Shown: positions 13,643 to 26,664, counted from the first letter of the stretch. The stretch: DNA of 64,000 nt from Welwitschia mirabilis (GCA_051453625.1 JBOZIK010000001.1:142202264-142266263); one strand, 5' to 3'. The notes: generated from the sequence alone by a model not told the origin. A program made the numbers and translations.

Positions 13643-15575
13643 GCTACTCCATTAATAGTTTATTAATTTTGTAATGATCATCTTTAATCAGACTCATAAT
13701 TATATGAGATATATGAGTAGTCTTGTATTTATTAACTACTATTATTGTAATAGTTGGTAAATAAATTGTACTATATGAGAAAGTATTTTAATCATACTCA
13801 CAAATGAATTAAAAATTCGAATAATCCATGTGCACAAAACTAAAATTTTAGATTTATGGTTTCAAGAGAAATCCCTCTTTAATTGAATAAGTATTGTATA
13901 GTATAACATACTATAGACTAAATATTTCATTAAAAAAGGTTCTCTTCATTCAAGATACTTATTTATCACATTCCATATTTCTTCCTTCTTATGATTATAA
14001 TCTGCATTTAATTGATAGCTATATTTTTTTCCTAAAAAATGAAGATCATAACTATGGTAAACTCTTTTTTCGAGTCTTTACTCTGAATAGGTTATTTAGC
14101 TATATTCTACAATGCTTTATTATTTAGAGCTTCATTGAAATTTGTATCTTCATTCCATTTATCAGATGTTAAGAATGTAGTTCTAACTAAGCAATAAATT
14201 TTCAATCCATTTTTGTGGTAATTATTGACTATGTTTATATCATCTATTTCTTTAGTGTTTTATTATTTACTTAGCTTTTCTCTTTAGAGATTTATTTTTC
14301 CTTTTTGCTTTTAACCCCTTGAAATAACTTAACCTTTAAATCCATTAATCAGTGTACCCTATATAGTATTGAGATTTACTAGCTTGCTAAAAGTTTAATG
14401 TATATTTAGCTTTTGTGAAGATTATGATTACATATTCTATATTTAGTTTTGATATCTTCAAGTAAGATTTTAGATTTTTAATTATGTTTGTGAGATCCAT
14501 AGTTTTATGACTAGAATACNNNNNNNNNNNNNNNNNNNNNNNNNNNNNNNNNNNNNNNNNNNNNNNNNNNNNNNNNNNNNNNNNNNNNNNNNNNNNNNNN
14601 NNNNNNNNNNNNNNNNNNNTCTGCACATAATATTTAACAAATTTTCACTACACTAGAGGAATTAATTTGACATCAATTGACAAATATAATCTAATAGCTA
14701 CTACATTAATAGTTTGTTAATTTTGTAATAAACACCTTTAATCAAACTCATAATTGTATGAGACATATGACTAGACTTGTATTTATTAACTACCATTATT
14801 TTAATAGTTAATAAATACATTGTACTATATAAGAAAAGTATTTCAATCATACTCATAAATGAAATAAAAATTGGAATAATCCATGTGCATAATGCTAAAA
14901 TTTTACTTTTATGGTTTAAAGAGAAATCCCACTTTAATTGAATAAGTATTGTATAGTATAACATACTATAGAATAAATATTTCATTAAGAAAGGTTTTCT
15001 TCATTCAAGATACTCATTTATCACATTCCATATTTCTTCCTTCTTATGATTATAATCTGCATCTAACTAATAGCTATATTATTTTTCTAAAAAATGAAGA
15101 TCATAACTATGGTAAACTCTTTTTTTGAGTCTTTATTTTAAATAGGTTATTTAGCTATATTCTAAAATGTTTTCTTATTTAGAACTTCATTGAAGTTTTT
15201 ATCTTCATTTCATTTGGTCGATGTTAAGAATGTAGTCCTAACTAGGCAATAAATTTTCAATCCCTTTTTGTGGTAATTATTGATTATGTTCATATCATCT
15301 ATTTCTTTAGTGTTTTATTACTTACTTAGCTTTTCTCTTTAGAGCTTTTTTTTCCTTTTTTTTTTTAGCCCCTTGAAATAACTTAATCTTTAGATCCATT
15401 AATCAATGTACCCTACAATAGTATTGCGATTTACTAGCTTTCTAAAAATTTAATGTATATTTGCCTTTTGTGAAGATTATGATTACATATTCTAGATTTA
15501 GTTTTGGTATCTCTAAGTAAGATTTTAGACTTTTAATTAAGTTTGTGAGATCCATAGTGTTATCACTAGAATACA
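13643..15575 (+). repeat. Direct duplication flanking gap 14520-14619
   Basis: 13643-14519 matches 14697-15575 (starting GCTACTcCATTAATAGTTT). The 77 bases just right of the gap (14620-14696) do not match the sequence before the left copy. Together with the previous duplication, three successive contigs overlap each other in order. Confidence 0.8.
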
Positions 15576-16194
15576 TTTAGTTTTAAATGATTTATTTGAT
15601 CAACAAAGTATTTAGCACATTTTTTCCTTTTTAAATCCAAATGATCTAGAAAAAGTCTCTTAGTATTTATCATGAGCATGGACTTTGTATTAAGTGTAAA
15701 GATCTACATTGATTCTTTTGCTTTTGTACTTTTTCTTGAATATGTAAGTTTGGTAAACATGAAGATGTGATATACAAGTAAAAATTCGATCTTTTATTTA
15801 TATTTCTATGAATGTTTTAACTTTTTATAATGTTTCAACTTTTTAAAACACACTTTAGGAAAATCAATTTTTTCAAATTGTTCTAATGCTAGTTTGGTGT
15901 GTTTGCACTACCATTTTTAATTTTGGTTTATTAGAAAAGTCTCTAATGTGGATAACATTACACCTTATTCAACCATTTATATGGTATTGAAGGAAGATTT
16001 GCCTAATAAAATATTATTTATAATCTTAGATTATTCCTTATAGCAAGTCATTTTTAAATTATTTAAAGATAGGTTTTGTATTAAGTTTCAAAGATAAAAT
16101 TTTGATATGCAATTAGACTATTAAGAAGTGGACATTTAATTAAACTGTACATCTACAATTTGACTAATTAAAATTTTTAGATTAAAAGAATGTT

Positions 16195-16345
16195 ATACTT
16201 AGAGAAAGATAAATTCAACATTATAAAGTATAATGGTTAGAAGAGATAAACGTAGAAGCTAATTGAGAATATAGAATAAAAATATTATAGTGAAAATATA
16301 AGCTTTTTATTTAAGTTTCCAAGAAGAAAACTTCTTAAGGGGGAG
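16195..16345 (+). pseudogene. Chromodomain remnant at the integrase C-terminus
   Basis: The segment TACTTAGAGAAAGATAAATT and the following CAACATTATAAAGTATAATGG aligns base by base with the better-preserved copy at 32402-32545, whose reading is EVKYLKKDKIQLYKVQWLRE. That fits the chromovirus chromodomain pattern (R-VK-LRNK-I--VKVQW----EATWE). Here several stops interrupt it. It sits immediately before the polypurine tract of LTR B, which is where chromoviruses encode this domain. Domain identity is inferred mainly through the paralogous copy. Confidence 0.5.
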
Positions 16346-16350
16346 AGAAA
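16335..16350 (+). promoter_or_regulatory. Polypurine tract before LTR B
   Basis: TAAGGGGGAGAGAAA directly precedes TATCATGTCTGGACTTC. The same arrangement (AAAGGGTGGAGAAA then TGTCAC) precedes LTR C, and AAGAGGTGGAGAAA then TGTCATGTC precedes the minus-strand LTR at 59128. It sets plus orientation for LTR B. Confidence 0.75.
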
Positions 16351-17077
16351 TATCATGTCTGGACTTCTCAAGTTCTAAATATTTCTCTAAATTAGTTAAT
16401 AAAAACTAAATGAAAATAATTTTTATCTTGTAGGACTCACTGAGCTAATATAATTACTATATTACTTATTTATTAGGATATTATTATTTGAAATGCAATT
16501 ATTTACTTTTTTCATGGAAAATTATTGTATTATAATTATTATTTTAAATTAATTTTTTCTTGTAACTACTAGAATTAATAATATTATTTTTGTAGTCTTT
16601 TCTTGTTTATTTAATGCTATACTTTTAGTGGATAATTAGTGGTTGTACAAATAGTATTTTATTTTCTTTTATAACTATTGCATTTAATGTATTATGATTA
16701 GTATATTTCCTTATTTTAATGATACAAAAGATCCTTGTAATAGATATAATTATTAAGATGCATTATGTTAGCTTATTTTAATATTTTTATCTTAGTAGTG
16801 CATGCTAGAATATTACCCATAATTATGATGTTGCATTTTATTTTATTAGTAGTTAATATGTGCTAACTATAGTAAAGTATTTATATGTGGCAAAATATTA
16901 TCTTAGTGTTTAAGTCAAAATTACATGCTAAATGTCTTATCTTGATTAGATAAATAAAATTAATTATTATTTAGTTTATTTTTCTTAATAATTGCAAGTA
17001 GTGATATGATTTAAAAATTTAGGCATTTTTATTTAGATGGATTACTTGCACAAATGTTAATTATTCTTTATCCTTTC

Positions 17078-17331
17078 TAAGAGTAGTAGGATATCATGTG
17101 ACTAAGCCTTATACTCTTTATACTTATTTTGAGAAACACTAAGAACTTTTGGATNNNNNNNNNNNNNNNNNNNNNNNNNNNNNNNNNNNNNNNNNNNNNN
17201 NNNNNNNNNNNNNNNNNNNNNNNNNNNNNNNNNNNNNNNNNNNNNNNNNNNNNNTAAGAGTAGTAGGATATCATGTGACTAAGCCTTATACTCTTTATAC
17301 TTATTTTGAGAAACACTAAGAACTTTTGGAT
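17078..17331 (+). repeat. Identical 77-bp flanks around gap 17155-17254
   Basis: 17078-17154 and 17255-17331 are identical base for base (TAAGAGTAGTAGG... to ...AACTTTTGGAT). An exact repeat with the N run precisely between the copies is an assembly join that failed to merge an overlap. Confidence 0.9.
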
Positions 17332-17552
17332 CATGTAACTTATGTATTGATGATGGAGATATCATTTTCATAACTATTAATTACTTATTATTGGCAAAAT
17401 ATTTTGGCATGTTGAGAATTTACTACTATGATGATAAAATATCAAATGTATCTAGTGTCCAAGGAAAGTAATAAGAAATAAGAAGTAATTTTCCCAAGGT
17501 AATAATGGCTCCTGTATCCCCTAATATCCTTTATTCCATTTCTTCTTTTCAT

Positions 17553-17562
17553 TATAAATAGG
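17553..17562 (+). promoter_or_regulatory. TATA box of LTR B (TATAAATAGG)
   Basis: Same box and surroundings as LTR A at 5145-5154, following the shared TCCTTTATTCCATTTCTTCT block. Confidence 0.7.
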
Positions 17563-18102
17563 AATCCCTTTTCTTCACTCCTATTCTTTGGCAAAATATT
17601 CTTGTCTTGGATTTTGATGACATGAGATCCTAGAGCTTTGAAACCTTTGGATTCTATGGATTCTTCGAGTCTATGAATCTTAGGCATAGTAATCTTGAAG
17701 ATTGAAAAACTACATGTTGAATTTTGAGTACGGCCCTAAGTTCTTAAATCCTTTTGTGGTTTAAAGATACTCTTGTTTTTTTTTAAGTCCTATAACCTCT
17801 TGAATTTATTATAAAGTTTTAGAAAAGTCTTATATATATTTAATTAGTTTGAAATGTTTTTATGAGTATTTTTTACATGTTTAAAGATTATTCTTGCATA
17901 AATCTTATTTATTATGAAGTTGAAAAACACTAAATTGCTAAAATGTTTTATAAAAGTTTTTGATGCTTGAAAAGTAAATATATTATTTCTTATGATATCC
18001 TTTGAAACTCTAGATATTATTATGAAAATTAGAGTTGCACAAATCACCAAATAAGGTAGTAAAATATAGAAATATATAGATCATCATATGAGGCAGTGGG
18101 AT

Positions 18103-18810
18103 TAATAAATCCATAGATCATCAAATGAGCTAGTTGAAAATAAAGATAAAATCATAAATCATTAAATTAAATAGTGGTAATATAAAAATAAAACCATAGA
18201 TCAATGAATGAGGTAATGAGAATGATGATCCACAAATTGCCAAATGAGGTAATGAACAAAATAAAATTAAAGCCATAGATCACCAAATAAGGCAACGATA
18301 AATCAAATGATAAAACTAGTTAATCTCGTTCTATTTTTAGAAAATCTAATGCTTGATATTTTTATAGTTTTTATTTTCATCTCATCTTAATCTATTTTAT
18401 ATCTTTANNNNNNNNNNNNNNNNNNNNNNNNNNNNNNNNNNNNNNNNNNNNNNNNNNNNNNNNNNNNNNNNNNNNNNNNNNNNNNNNNNNNNNNNNNNNN
18501 NNNNNNNTGATAAATCCATAGATCATCAAATGAGATAGTGAAAAATAAAAATAAAATCATAAATCATTAAATTAAATAGTGGTAATATAAAAATAAAACC
18601 ATAGATTAATGAATGAGGTAATGAGAATGGTGATCCATAAATTGCCAAATAAGGTAATGAACAAAATAAAATCAAAGACATAGATCACCAAATACGGTAA
18701 TAGTAAATTAAATAATAAAACTAGTTAATCTCATTTCATTTTTAGACAATCTAATGATTGATAATTTTAGAGTTTTTATTTTCATCTCATCTTAATATAT
18801 TTTATATCTT
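18103..18810 (+). repeat. Direct duplication flanking gap 18408-18507, with minisatellite
   Basis: 18103-18407 and 18508-18810 are the same LTR B segment containing the CCATAGATCA-type minisatellite units. The edges coincide with the gap. Confidence 0.8.
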
Positions 18811-19677
18811 GAGGTTCTTTTTAATTTAATCCTTACCTTGCCAAGGTAATAGTGGGAACTATAAGGATTTATAGTTCTCACTCCATACCTTTTTGTGTTA
18901 AGTAGGTAAAAAATCAGAGCATAGAAAAGGATGATATGTATTTCTAAGAAGGGAATATAGAAATGAAATATTTATTTCCTAGATTATGATGGAAAAATAT
19001 TAATTAGAGTGATTTGTTTACTATTGTAACTTGTGATTTTGTTATGCAATGTGGTTAACTTTTATTTTCAAAAATTCATAGATATTTATTTATAATAGAC
19101 TTGTAAACATGTATCTTTAAGATATCAAACTATTTTATTTCTTAAACTCATAGTTCTCATTTTAATTTTCAAAGGCTCATAGTTCTATCTTTACTTGAAG
19201 CTTTAGTTTAATAAATTGTAGCTACCACGTATTGCTTGTCTATTGTAAATATACCTTTCTTATATGACTTAACCTTTTTAGTGTCAGTCTTCCATTGAAT
19301 TTAGTAATAATATATGTATTTTTATCATCCATTTAAAGCTCTTTTTATTTCCTTATTATTTTCTTAAATATTACATATTGTTGAATAGTTTCATGACTAA
19401 TTCATTAAAATAATTCTTTACTTCTACTCTACTAACTCTCATGGCTTGCCTATTAACTTTTAAGATTATTACTTGGTTTTATTTTTATTTCCAAAACTTA
19501 ATGCCGCTTTGTATTCTTATCTTATATTTTAGTTTCTAAGATCTCATCTTAACTTCTATTATTGTAATATTATAGTTTATGATTAGAACATATTTCCATT
19601 ATAATTTGAATTAAGTTATTTAATATCTTTTGGCTAATTTTTACACCTTAATAGACATAGAAGTTTGAAGTAAAAAA

Positions 19678-19815
19678 GTGAAAAATCTAGACTTTACATT
19701 TTGGTATAAAACTAATATTTCAAGTTTATGTGAAAATGTGGACTTAACATTTTAGTATTAGAGAAAAATTTGAAGTATTTGGCTAAAAATTGTATATGTT
19801 ACAAATACAAACTGA
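19678..19815 (+). repeat. LTR-end/PBS tandem units of LTR B (3 copies)
   Basis: Units read GTGAAAAATCTAGACTTTAC-ATTTTGGTATAAAAC, GTGAAAATGTGGACTTAAC-ATTTTAGTATTAGAG and a third ending GATATGAGCTAAGG, matching the three units after LTR A. A duplicated copy lies at about 23265-23402. Confidence 0.6.
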
Positions 19816-21749
19816 TATGAGCTAAGGGGTAAGGAAATGATAAGATGAAGAAGATTAACTGCCATCTCCCCCTTATTATTAATGACTCTCAGTGATCATA
19901 CAAGATGAAGATCGTGTTGAGCTGCTTCTCAATTTTACCTTAATCCATGTCTATGAAAAAATAATTAATTCATAAAGTAAAAATTGAAAGTAAATATATC
20001 AATATAATGGAACTTCCTCCATAGTTTTTACTCAATCATATCCATGTTTTTATCAATCCTCGCTATGTTAAAATCACATTTCTTAGGCTAAGCTATTACT
20101 ACTCATATTCATAAAATATCTCTTCCTCTAGAAGATATTTGAAATTTATAGGAAAATGAAAAGGATTATTAATATGACCAAGTCTACATATCTTAGGATA
20201 TTTATGGGTAATAAACTTCCAAATAAGGGTGAAGCTATGATAATATGATATCGATAAGAATAGACATAACTAATGTGAGTAAATACAAGCTAAGAAACAT
20301 AAGAATTCTAACATCCCCTAAATAATTGAAAGGTTTCTAATACATTGGAAAAGACATAAGATTTACATGTAGTACATAGGATGTTAGACATAATATACTA
20401 AGCAAGAGATATGGCTTAAGATAATTAACAGAGGAATCATTCACATAAAAGCTAGAATTGAGATTAAGATCATTTAAAATAGGTAAAACCCTATTTAAAG
20501 AAGAATCTAAATCTACCAATTCTAAGTTACTACTATAAAAAACTATATCTAAGGCATTGGCTACAACTATAGGATACTAATAAATAATAAGATCTTTTAT
20601 AATAGATTTCTTTATAATGTCATCTTTGTTATACTAAAGGTTTTATAAAACCAAAGCTATATTATTACTAGGATAAGAAGTATTATCTAAGTTAACTAAC
20701 TAATCATCTATCCAATACCTAATTAATTCATCCTTTTTAAGGGTGAAAGTAATAAAGAGCATAAAGAAAGTAGCCTCTACAATAAAAGAAAAAAAACATA
20801 ACTAAGTACAAGGCTAAAGGGAAGATAAAAGAAAATGGCTAAAATAGGGCTTATCACCATTTTATTAGAGCTTTACTATTTAACTTCTAAAATCATCATG
20901 CAACTCCACATCCCACTTTTCATGACATGCAGAGTAGAAAGAGGGTCTAAGACCCAAAAATGAGGTTTATATAATGGTAAAACCCTAGGTAATTTACTAC
21001 AATAATGCTATAATGCCTATTTATATGTGATATTGGCATTGTAGTTTTAATTTAAGAAACTTAGCATAAAACTAAGGCTATTTTATAAGTAGTAGGATCC
21101 AAAAAATAATAAAGTAATAGAAATAATTTATTAAAACTAATATTTTTGGTGAAAAATACCCTACTTGATCATAATTTATTAAAATGAAAAAGATGTAAGA
21201 ATAAAAATGAAGAGTTTCTTTTTTAGCTTAATAAACTTTAAAGAACAAGTAAGAGTATGTCCTATCTTAAACTCATAGCCTTCATAGATATGACTATATA
21301 AGAACTGTAGCTCTTATTTTATCATCCAAAAATTTCCTATAATTTTGATTCTTGATCAAAACAAAAAGAAAAAATTAAAAGATTTTTAGATATTTTGGTT
21401 TTTTAAATTTTTTTCATATTTACACTAAAAGATTCTAAATTTTAATAAGTAAATAATTTAAGTTTAAATAAATTTACTCTTTAAGTTAAAAAAAATTTAA
21501 ATCTTAAAAGCAAATACATGAATAACATCAAAGTATCACTTCTCATTAGATTTTAATTTTTCAAGAAATAAATAAAAGTATAAATTAAAAAGCAAACCTT
21601 TATCACCTATTTAAAAAATATTTCCTAATAATTATATTATCAAGCTAATATTTCATTTTTTGTTTCATAATAAATTAGTTATTAAAATCATTTAGTCTAG
21701 CTTATTTGGTTTATATAATTGATTTTTTTTTCATATTTTTCAAGAATAA

Positions 21750-22330
21750 GGTTAACTTTCTAAATAACATCAAAAGCTTGATGTCCTATCTTAATAGTAA
21801 AGAAACATTATTTACCAAAAATAAGTTTGTAAGAGTTTATAATAAAAAATGGATTTCTTAATCCCTGATGATTACTTGTGAATGATTAGAATGGGATATA
21901 ACTTAATCTTTTAAGAATCAAATGATAATATTAGCATCACAATCTCTACAAGGTTTATCTTCAATTATTTTAGTAATATAATCCACACAGATAAGAATAT
22001 AAACATTAATAAAGAAGGATGGGAATGATCCAATAGAATATAAACTCTAAATGTCTAAAGGTTTCCAAACAATAATAAGTTTAAGGGGCATTTACTTTCT
22101 TTTACTAATGCTATTACTTTACTAGAATTTATCATAAGATTTACATAATTCATTAGCATCTCTAAAAAGGATAAGCTTAAAGAATCTAGCATTTGAGACT
22201 TTAAACATATTTTTCTTTCAATTAAAATAACCACTGTATACACCATTATCATGAAATTCTTACACACCATTATGATAAAATTCTAAGTTACTGATAATTT
22301 TATTCAAAGGCATAGACCTTTAAAAGACTT
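21750..22330 (-). pseudogene. Ty3/gypsy integrase remnant (left copy)
   Basis: On the minus strand the order is the zinc-binding HHCC region (about 22330-22100), the linker MPLKLIIVWKPLDI (about 22093-22050; family pattern EMPLNPI-V-EPFDVWG), then SLYSIGSFPS (family: G-DFMGPFP) and VYILICVDYITKIIE (about 21990-21940; family: YILVAVDYVSKWVEA), followed by decayed sequence of the catalytic core. Frameshifts separate the parts. Linker and core-start motifs identify a Ty3/gypsy integrase of the Athila/Tat-like branch. It lies downstream of an RNase H remnant (22650-23085) in the same orientation. Confidence 0.8.
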
Positions 22331-22649
22331 TTTTAGCATAATATTTAAATAATAGTGGTGGATTCCATAAGAATTTATGCTGTTCAGATAGAATTTTTAT
22401 TTTCTCATAATAAGATATGTTTTAAATAGTTTATAATAGGATTTAAAAATTACAATAACATCATACTAGGGTAAAATATTAACAATAAAGAAATTTTAAT
22501 TTAAAAAACTTTTATTAGTTTTAATGAATTAATCAGTAAGGAAGAAAGAGATAAATGATTAGTAACAAGATTTCCCTTTCTTACTCTATCCTTAATGTTG
22601 ATATCAAATTATTTCATAAGTAATTCCATTACTTAAGATGAGGTTTAAT

Positions 22650-23085
22650 TAAGGGCTTATTTAAAATGTAGTTTAAGAAGGCATGATTAGTAAAAAAAAA
22701 AAAAAAAATCACAAGATAATCAATAAGGTAGTAGAAAAAATTTTCAAGAGAAAATAGAATAACTAATATCTATTTCTTAGTAGCTAAATACTTAAGTTGT
22801 ATACCATGTAATGTTTTACTAGCATAGGAAATGATATAGGATTTATAACTAATAGTTTAACCTAAAACTACACCTATGATAAAATCATGTAGATTAACCA
22901 TTACCTTAAAGTAAACATACTAATTACAAGTTTAAAAAATAAGTAAAGATGATAAAAGCTGCTTAAGTTTTTGAAATGTAAGTGCATAATCAAGTATCCA
23001 AGAGAGAGGTATCTTTAAGAATTAATTCAATCAAAAGTTCACTAAAAGACTTAAAATATGAAATGAAAGGTTGATAAAAATCTTA
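22650..23085 (-). pseudogene. Ty3/gypsy RNase H remnant (left copy)
   Basis: Minus-strand reading gives SWILDYALTFQKLKQLLSS, then VNLHDFIIGVVLG, SYKSYIISYASKTLHGIQLK, YLATKK, VILFSLENFFYYL and IDYLVI in order, which is the family's F---AF-LK--L---P, CDASDYAVGAVLGQ, Y-ASRTL--AQ-NY-TTEKELLAVV-AL-KFR-YL pattern. The catalytic Asp of CDAS is replaced and stops occur at several glutamine-type positions (CAA to TAA), as expected for deaminated methylated DNA. The upstream part is cut by the gap at 23086. Confidence 0.85.
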
Positions 23086-25329
23086 NNNNNNNNNNNNNNN
23101 NNNNNNNNNNNNNNNNNNNNNNNNNNNNNNNNNNNNNNNNNNNNNNNNNNNNNNNNNNNNNNNNNNNNNNNNNNNNNNNNNNNNNTATAATTTGAATTAA
23201 GTTATTTAATATCTTTTGGCTAATTTTTACACCTTAATAGACATAGAAGTTTGAAGTAAATAAGTGAAAATATGGACTTTACATTTTGGTATAAAACTAA
23301 TATTTCAAGTTTTACATGAAAATGTGGACTTTAAATTTTGGTATTAGAGAAAAATTTGAAGTTTTTGGCTGAAAATTGTATATGTTACAAATACAAACTT
23401 ATATGAGCTAAGGGGTAAGGAAATGATAAGATGAAGAAGATTAACTACCATCTCCACCTTATTATGAATGATACTCAATTATCATACAAGATGAAAATCA
23501 TGTTGAGCTGCTTCTCAATTTCATCTTAATCAATGTCTATGGAAAAATAATTAAGTAAAAATTGAAAGTAAATATATGAATAGAATGGAACTGCCTCCAT
23601 AGTTTTTACTCAATCCTATCCATGTTTTTACCAATCCTAACTATGGAAAAATTACATTTCTTAGGCTAAGCTATTATTGCTCATATTCATAAAATATCTC
23701 TTCCTCTAGAAGATATTTGAAATTTATAGGAAAATGGAAAGAATTATAAATATGACCAAGTCTACATATCTTAGGATATTTATGGGTAGTAACCTTCCAA
23801 ACAAGGGTGAAGCTATGATAATAAGATATCGATAAGAATAGACATAACTAATGTGAGTAAATACAAGCTAAGAAATATAAGAAGTCTAACATCCCTTAAA
23901 TAATTGAAAGGTTTTTAATACATTGGAAAAGACATGAGATGTACATGTAGTACATAGGATGTTAGACATAATGTACTAAGAAAGAGGTATATGAGATGGA
24001 TTAAGATAATTAATAGGGGAATCACTCGCATAAAGGCTATAACTAAGATTAAGGTCATTTAAAATAGGTAAAACCCTATATAAAGAAGGATCTAAATCTA
24101 CCAATTCTAAGTTACTACTAAAAAAAATATATATATCTAAGGCATTGGCTACAACTATAGGATACTAATAAATAATAAGATCTTCTGTAATAGATTTCTT
24201 TATAATGTCATCTTTGTCATACTAAAGGTTTTATAAAACCAAAGCATTATTATTACTAGGATAATAAGTATTATCTAAGTTAACTAACTAATCATCTATC
24301 CAATACCTAATTAATTCATCCTTTTTAAGGGTAAAAGAAATAAAGAGCATATAGAAAGTAGCCTTTGCATAAAAGAAAAAAAACATAACTAAGTACAAGG
24401 CTAAAGGAAAGATAAAAGAAAATAGCTAAAATAAGGCTTATCACCATTTTATTAGAGCTTTACTATTTAACTTCTAAAATCATCATGCAACTCCACATCC
24501 CACTTATCATGACATGTAGAGTAGAAAGAGGGTCTAAGACCCAAAAATGAGGTTTATATAATGATAAAACCCTAGATAATTTACTACAGTGATGCTACAA
24601 TACCTAGTTATATGTGATATTGGCATTGGAGTTTTAATTTAAGAAAACTAGCATAAAACTAAGGCTATTTTATAAGTAGTAGGACCTAAAAAATAATAAA
24701 GTAATAGAAATTATTTATTAAAACTAAGATTTTTGGTTAAAAATACCCTGCTTGATCATAATTTATTAAAATGAAAAATATGTAAGAATAAAAATGAGGA
24801 GTTTCTTTTTTAGCTTAATAAACTTTAAAGAAGAAGTAAGAGTACATCCTACCTTAAACTCATAGCCTTCCTAGATATGACTATATAAGAACTATAGCTC
24901 TTATTTTCTCATCCAAAAAGTTCCCATAATTTTGATTCTTGATCAAAACAAAAAGAAAAAAATTAAATAATTTTTAGATATTTTTGTTTTTTAAGATTTT
25001 TTTCATATTTACACTAAAAGATTTTAAATTTTATTAAGTAAATAATTTAAGTTTAAATACATTTACTCTTTAAGTTAATAAAATTTTAAATCTTAAAAGG
25101 AAATACATGAATAACATCAAAGTGTCACTTCTCATTAGATTTTAATTTTCCAAGAAATAAATAAAAGTATAAATTAAAAAGAAAAACTTTATCACCTATT
25201 TTAAAAATATTTCCTAATAATTATACTATTAAGATAATATTTCATTTTTTGTTTAGTAATAAATTAGTTATTAAAATCATTTAATCTAGCTTATTTAGTT
25301 TATATAATTGATTTATCTTTTTTTTTCAT

Positions 25330-25910
25330 ATTTTTCAAGAATAACTCTATAAATAACATCAAAAGATTGATGTTCTATCTTAATAGTAAAGAAACATTAT
25401 TTACCAAAAATAAGTTTTTAAGGTGTTATAACAAAAAATGGATTTCTTAATACCTGATGATTACTTCTAAATGATTAAAATGGGATATAACTTAATCTCT
25501 TAAGAATGTAATGATAATATTAGTATTACAATCTTTACAAGTTTTATCTTTTGTTCTTTTAGTAATATAATCCACATAGATAAGAATATAAACATTAATA
25601 AAGAATGATGGGAATGATTCAATAGAATATATACTCTAAATATCTAAAGGTTTACAAACAATAATAATTTTAAGAGGCATTTACTTTCTTTTACTAATGC
25701 TATTAATTTATTATAATTTATCATAAGATTTACATAATTCATTAGCATCTCTAAAAAGGATAAGCTTAAAAATCTAGCATTTAAGACTTTAAACATAGTT
25801 TTCTTTCAATTAAAATAACCACTATATACACCATTATCATGAAATTCTTACATAACATTATGATAAAATTGTAAGTTACTGATAATTTTATTCTAATGCA
25901 TAGACCTTTA
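25330..25910 (-). pseudogene. Ty3/gypsy integrase remnant (right copy)
   Basis: Second copy of the integrase described at 21750-22330, at the matching place in the 3.5-kb duplication. It has its own point differences and small deletions, for example a short deletion near 25790. It belongs to the same minus-strand pol as the RNase H and RT remnants to its right. Confidence 0.8.
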
Positions 25911-26269
25911 AAATTTTTTACAACATAATATTTAAATAATAGTGGTGGATTCCATAAGAATTTATGCTATTGAGATAGAATTTTCATTTTCTCATAATAA
26001 GACATGTTTCAAATAGTTTATAATATGATTTAAAAATTGTAATAACATCATACCAAGGTAAAATATTAACGATAAATAAATTTTCATCTAAAAAAAATTT
26101 ATTAGTTTAAATTGAATTAATAAGTGATGAAGAGAGAGATAAATGATTAGTAACAATATTTTCCTTTCTTACTCTATCCTTAATGTTTATATCAAATTAT
26201 TTCATAAGTAATCCCATTACTTAAGATGAGGTTTAATTAAGGGCTTATTTAAAATATAGTTTAAGAAGG

Positions 26270-26664
26270 AATGATTAGTAAACAAAATCATAAAATAATC
26301 AATAAGGTAGTAGAAAAAATTTTCAAAAGAAAAGATAATGACTAACATCTATTTCTTAGTAGCTGAATACTTAAGTTGTATACCACGTAATGTTTTACTA
26401 GCATAGGAAATTATATAAGATTTATAACTAATAGTTTAACCTAAAACTACACATATGATAAAATCATGTAGATTAATCATTACCTTAAAATAAATATACT
26501 AATTATGAGTTTAAAAAATAAGTGAAGATGATAAAAGCTGCTTAAGTTTTTGAAATGCATGTTTATAATCAAGTATCTAAGAGAGAGGCATCTTTAAGAA
26601 TTAATTCAATCAAAAGTTCACTAAAAGACCTAAAATATAAAATAAAATGTTGATAAAAATATTA
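26270..26664 (-). pseudogene. Ty3/gypsy RNase H remnant (right copy)
   Basis: Second copy of the RNase H region at 22650-23085, again with the GVVLG, YASKTLHG and FSLENFFYYLI motifs in minus-strand order. Unlike the left copy it is continuous with an upstream RT remnant (26665-27180). Confidence 0.8.

Larger units (their letters stand above)
8101..16334 (+). mobile_element. Interior of the LTR A-LTR B chromovirus-like element
   Basis: Bounded by the PBS after LTR A and the polypurine tract before LTR B, both in plus orientation, so this should be the gag-pol interior. Apart from the chromodomain near 16.2 kb I could not recognise RT, integrase or gag on the plus strand; decay is extensive. 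Two gap-flanking duplications (10638-13641 and 13643-15575) inflate it, so the real interior is probably near 5-6 kb. Confidence 0.5.
16351..19815 (+). mobile_element. LTR B (3' LTR of the LTR A-LTR B element)
   Basis: Starts at TATCATGTC (a mutated TGTCATGTC) right after the polypurine tract, carries TATAAATAGG at 17553-17562 and the 40-bp minisatellite near 18.03-18.33 kb, and ends with the three-unit LTR-end/PBS repeat near 19.68-19.81 kb. It is collinear with LTR A over its length, with many substitutions, indicating an old insertion. Gaps at 17155-17254 and 18408-18507 have duplicated flanks. Confidence 0.75.
19600..26664 (+). repeat. 3.5-kb direct duplication flanking gap 23086-23185
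   Basis: 19600-23085 and 23186-26664 are the same sequence throughout (LTR B tail, then minus-strand gypsy integrase and RNase H), with dispersed substitutions and short indels. The left copy ends at the gap and the right copy begins at it. This is the largest of the gap-flanking duplications together with that at 36.5-42.7 kb. Confidence 0.9.

Noticed and set aside
17077-17334. Protein with an exact internal repeat
   Set aside because: The frame runs through a 100-N gap and the repeat is the unjoined 77-bp assembly overlap.
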